A stretch of 8,163 nucleotides of DNA, taken from assembly GCA_014377495.1 (NCBI GenBank), contig JACMPN010000132.1, positions 1-8,163 on the forward strand, in the 5' to 3' direction. Below, piece by piece: positions 6,587 through 8,163 of the stretch. The first letter of the stretch is position 1; every line of letters begins with the position of its first letter. Origin of the DNA: Candidatus Sericytochromatia bacterium. GTDB taxonomy: Bacteria; Cyanobacteriota; Sericytochromatia; JACMPN01. The position numbers and the translations under genes were made by a program. Below the pieces are notes generated by a model. The model had not been told where the DNA came from. It saw only the letters and a list, made by a program, of their open reading frames with translations, and searched no databases.

Positions 6587-6985
6587 GATGTGGTCTCCTT
6601 CGGAAAATTTCGGGACTCAAAACCCGGTAAGCGGATGATGATCTAAAGGCCAGATAAAGTCAAGGTTAAGAATGGTTTGTCTTGCGCCACGGTGCCGCCG
6701 CCCGGGACCAGTGCTGGGGCGGTGGCGCCCTGACTGCCCGGCACCGGGCGCGACCGGCTGGCCAAACCGGCCAACGATGCGGATGCCCGTTCCCGACATG
6801 CCAACGCTGGGCGACTTGGCCAGCGATTTCACCGGCCAGATTGTTTAGGGTAAGCCCAGACGGAACCGGGATCGGCCACCAGGCCGGTGCGGACCGTCCG
6901 ACGCAAGGCACTGACCATTCCTGAGTGCTGCCGCAGGCAACAGGGACACGGTCGACCGCCGCACAACGTAAGAGGAGGAACAACA
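6587..6985. other. 399-bp divergent intergenic region between two lipoprotein pairs
   Basis: This region must carry the promoters of both the EF-hand genes (leftward) and the small lipoprotein genes (rightward). The left third (about 6601-6680) is clearly AT-richer than the rest and holds the candidate leftward promoter. The right part is GC-rich with several short palindromes, such as GCCCGG-CA-CCGGGC (6736-6749). A 59-codon frame from ATG 6672 to TAG 6848 is open, but it has no ribosome binding site or recognisable features. I could not find a convincing rightward promoter. The ribosome binding site AGAGGAGGAA (6971-6980) serves the gene at 6986. Confidence 0.6.
6635..6663 (-). promoter_or_regulatory. 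Candidate sigma70-like promoter for EF-hand paralog 2
   Basis: On the minus strand, TTGACT (6658-6663, five of six to the -35 consensus) is followed after exactly 17 bp by CATCAT (6635-6640, four of six to the -10 consensus). The site lies in the AT-rich part of the intergenic region, about 50 bp from the GTG start. The -10 box is weak, so this is only a candidate. Confidence 0.38.
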
Positions 6986-7318
6986 ATGAGGCGCATTGCC
7001 TGGATCGGAACGTTCTTGGTCGTGACTCTGGCGGGTTGCAGCACCAGCAATCCGATGGGGGCGACGGCCGGAGCCGGTGGCTTTGACACCAAGCTCCTCA
7101 ATACCTTCAGCATCGGCGAACAGTTGGCCCAACAGGTCAACTACACGCCCAACAGCCAGGGGAACTCGTCAATTCAGAACGTCTTCTCGAATGCCAACGC
7201 CCTGTTCCCCATCGCGTCGGCCGTCGGGACCATCGCCCCTGTGGCGACGAACGTCACCGGCCAGGGCATTTTCAATGCCATTGCCCAGGGTCAAACCCAA
7301 TCCCAACTGGTCCTTTAA
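6986..7318 (+). CDS. Small lipoprotein of unrecognised family, copy A (110 aa)
   Basis: A short signal peptide (basic MRR, hydrophobic core) ends in LAGC, with C18 as the lipidated residue and Ser at +2. In a diderm with a Lol-like rule that would favour the outer membrane. The mature part of about 92 residues has no domain I know. It is rich in Gln, Asn, Ser, Thr and small hydrophobics, with no Cys after the lipidated one and few charged residues. The blocks FSIG, QVNY, NALFPIAS, NVTGQ and the final SQLVL are identical in the next gene; by hand about 69 of 110 residues match without any gap. The frame is open further upstream to 6887, but the ATG at 6986 has a strong Shine-Dalgarno (GAGGAGG) and begins the signal peptide. 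Copy B starts 62 bp downstream on the same strand, so the two probably form an operon. Confidence 0.88.
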   Translation: MRRIAWIGTFLVVTLAGCSTSNPMGATAGAGGFDTKLLNTFSIGEQLAQQVNYTPNSQGNSSIQNVFSNANALFPIASAVGTIAPVATNVTGQGIFNAIAQGQTQSQLVL

Positions 7319-7325
7319 CGTCCCC

Positions 7326-7339
7326 GCCGGAGCTCCGGC
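7326..7339 (+). repeat. 14-bp perfect palindrome after lipoprotein A
   Basis: GCCGGAGCTCCGGC is a perfect palindrome starting 7 bp after the stop codon. As RNA it could form a 5-bp stem with an AGCT loop. A TTTTT run comes only 22 bp later, so this is a poor terminator. It might protect the mRNA 3' end or partly attenuate transcription before copy B. Confidence 0.35.
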
Positions 7340-7380
7340 CGTAACAATCTGCTAGTCCGATTTTTGCAAGGAGATCCTCC

Positions 7381-7713
7381 ATGACCCGGTCCATCCTGCT
7401 GTCCGCTCTCTTCGCCTTGACTCTCGCCGGCTGCTCCGCCGGGAACCCGGTCGGTGCGCCTGCCGGCAGCAGTGGCTTCGAGACCAAGCTGCTGAATGCC
7501 TTCAGCATCGGCAACCAGGCTGCCAGCCAGGTGAACTACGTGCCGAACAACCAGCTCAACCTGTCCGGCCAGACGATCGGCTCGAACACCAACGCCCTGT
7601 TCCCGATCGCCTCGTTGGTCGGCACCGGTTTCACCTCCGCCACAAACGTGACGGGCCAGGCGATCTTCAATAACGTCGCCCAGGTCCAGAGCCAATCCCA
7701 ACTGGTCCTCTAG
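7381..7713 (+). CDS. Small lipoprotein of unrecognised family, copy B (110 aa)
   Basis: This is the tandem paralog of the gene just upstream and has exactly the same length. The signal peptide ends in LAGC (C18, then Ser). Signal peptides differ between the copies apart from the lipobox, while the mature parts are closely alike: GFETKLLNAFSIG, QVNY, NALFPIAS, NVTGQ and the SQLVL C-terminus. The main differences lie around residues 57-67 and 83-86. The last 18 coding bases before the stop region (7692-7709) are identical to those of copy A (7297-7314). The ATG follows AAGGAG (7368-7373) at 7-nt spacing. GGAG and CTCC around it could pair into a small hairpin that hides the ribosome binding site. 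A strong terminator follows at 7785-7819, which makes this the last gene of the unit. Function unknown; a secreted surface or structural lipoprotein is a guess. Confidence 0.9.
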   Translation: MTRSILLSALFALTLAGCSAGNPVGAPAGSSGFETKLLNAFSIGNQAASQVNYVPNNQLNLSGQTIGSNTNALFPIASLVGTGFTSATNVTGQAIFNNVAQVQSQSQLVL

Positions 7714-7763
7714 TCTCCCCAGTCCGCCCCTCACTCCTCACGTCCACCCTGCAACAACGACTC

Positions 7764-7784
7764 ACGGGAGCTCCCCGCTCCCGT
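7764..7784 (+). terminator. Accessory stem-loop before the main terminator
   Basis: ACGGGAG (7764-7770) pairs with CTCCCGT (7778-7784) around a 7-nt loop, followed by only TT. It directly abuts the strong terminator and may be a first, weaker element of a tandem terminator. Confidence 0.5.
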
Positions 7785-7819
7785 TTGCCCGCCTCTTGCC
7801 CGAGGCGGGCAACTTTTTT
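7785..7819 (+). terminator. Rho-independent terminator of the small-lipoprotein operon
   Basis: TTGCCCGCCTC (7785-7795) pairs perfectly with GAGGCGGGCAA (7802-7812) around a 6-nt loop, and is followed by CTTTTTT (7813-7819). This is the most classical terminator in the window, 72 bp after the stop of lipoprotein B. Confidence 0.93.
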
Positions 7820-7849
7820 GCCGGGGGCCGGTCGCCTCTACGAGCCGGC

Positions 7850-7909
7850 CCTAAAGAACAGGACCGCCCCTCAACCCAAGCTGGTTGAGGGGCGGTCCTG
7901 TACTTTAGG
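7850..7909. terminator. Very long near-perfect hairpin, probable terminator of the right-edge minus-strand gene
   Basis: CCTAAAG (7850-7856) pairs with CTTTAGG (7903-7909). After one A-A mismatch, 19 further bp (7858-7876 with 7883-7901) pair perfectly, around a 6-nt loop. The stem is thus 26 bp with one mismatch. It lies between convergent genes: after the lipoprotein terminator and 122 bp beyond the stop of the minus-strand gene at 8032. There is no external U-tract; AAAG/CTTT lies in the stem base, as in the hairpin at 5065-5113. A dispersed palindromic repeat is the alternative. The 318 bp from 7714 to 8031 contain no gene, only this and the neighbouring stem-loops. Confidence 0.6.
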
Positions 7910-8031
7910 CCAAGAGGGAGTCTGCCTGATGCTGGTTTGGGGCTACACCCTGGCGCTGTGACAGGTTTGGGTTTGGTGAATCCAGCCGAAAGGCCCCGCG
8001 CAAGCCACCAGCCGTTTGGACGGCGGCTACC

Positions 8032-8163
8032 TTACTCGGCGTCCGGCATGGAGGGTTTCGGCGATGGGCCGGGTGACACGGGCGGCGACGGTGTATGACT
8101 GGGTGAGGGGCTGGGTGACGGGCTCGGTTGCGCCGGCACGGTCGGCGACGCCGACGGCGACAC
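8032..8163 (-). CDS. C-terminal end of a protein with a Pro/Ser-rich tail (5' end outside window)
   Basis: The minus strand is open from the right edge to TAA at 8034-8032, giving the last 43 residues of a protein. Of these, 28 are Pro or Ser, including a PSPSPSPSPS run, and the end is KPSMPDAE. Serine is encoded by TCG, TCA, TCC, AGC and AGT and proline by CCG, CCC and CCA, which suggests the amino-acid pattern is selected and is not a simple DNA repeat. Such tails are usually disordered linkers or extracellular stalks, often on exported proteins. Nothing of the main domain is visible, so no function can be given. The nearest terminator candidate on its strand is the long hairpin at 7850-7909. 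Confidence 0.7.
   Translation of the reverse strand: MSPSASPTVPAQPSPSPSPSPSHTPSPPVSPGPSPKPSMPDAE

Noticed and set aside
6672..6848. 59-codon plus-strand frame in the divergent intergenic region
   Set aside because: No ribosome binding site, no signal peptide or motif, Arg/Pro-rich as expected from non-coding GC-rich DNA.
6887..6985. 33-codon N-terminal extension of lipoprotein A
   Set aside because: The signal peptide begins at 6986 with a strong ribosome binding site, and copy B has exactly the matching 110-residue length.
7910..8031. Possible riboswitch or small RNA
   Set aside because: I found no conserved riboswitch core and only weak imperfect pairings, such as AGCCG/CGGCG around 8009-8027.

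Overview
This is a GC-rich bacterial chromosomal window with no rRNA, tRNA, CRISPR array, transposase or phage gene that I can see. The most diagnostic gene is a Ycf46-type AAA ATPase. That family is best known from cyanobacteria and algal plastids and also occurs in some other bacteria. No photosynthesis gene is present. A cyanobacterium-related, possibly non-photosynthetic lineage (for example Sericytochromatia or Vampirovibrionia) is my guess, but this is inference and one window cannot settle it. Five genes begin with, or would be expected to have, export or membrane features, and four of these carry clear lipoprotein signal peptides.

Left part, all on the minus strand. A ycf46-like ATPase gene (2383-3921) ends at a strong hairpin terminator (2331-2364). 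A second unit follows. It holds a 507-residue protein with a hydrophobic C-terminal half, an acidic patch and a Lys/Ala/Pro-rich tail (696-2219). Fifteen bases later comes an HExxH metallopeptidase-like gene that runs off the left edge (1-680).

Middle. A cysteine synthase gene (4116-5057, plus strand) diverges from ycf46 across about 190 bp of presumed promoter DNA. It is followed by a long hairpin (5065-5113), which probably terminates it and the convergent EF-hand gene.

Right part. Two paralogous EF-hand lipoproteins (5125-5835 and 5969-6586, minus strand) and two paralogous 110-residue lipoproteins (6986-7318 and 7381-7713, plus strand) sit back to back around a 399-bp intergenic region. 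This gives two separate tandem duplications of exported lipoproteins sharing one divergent control region. It is the part of the window most likely to hold an undescribed system: a lipid-anchored, calcium-binding pair beside a lipoprotein family I do not recognise. A cluster of stem-loops (7764-7909) follows. At the right edge is the Pro/Ser-rich C-terminal end of another minus-strand gene (8032-8163).

Functional links between the blocks are not demonstrated by the sequence. Only three relationships can be supported: 507-aa protein with metallopeptidase as an operon, the two small lipoproteins as an operon, and the EF-hand pair as co-oriented paralogs.
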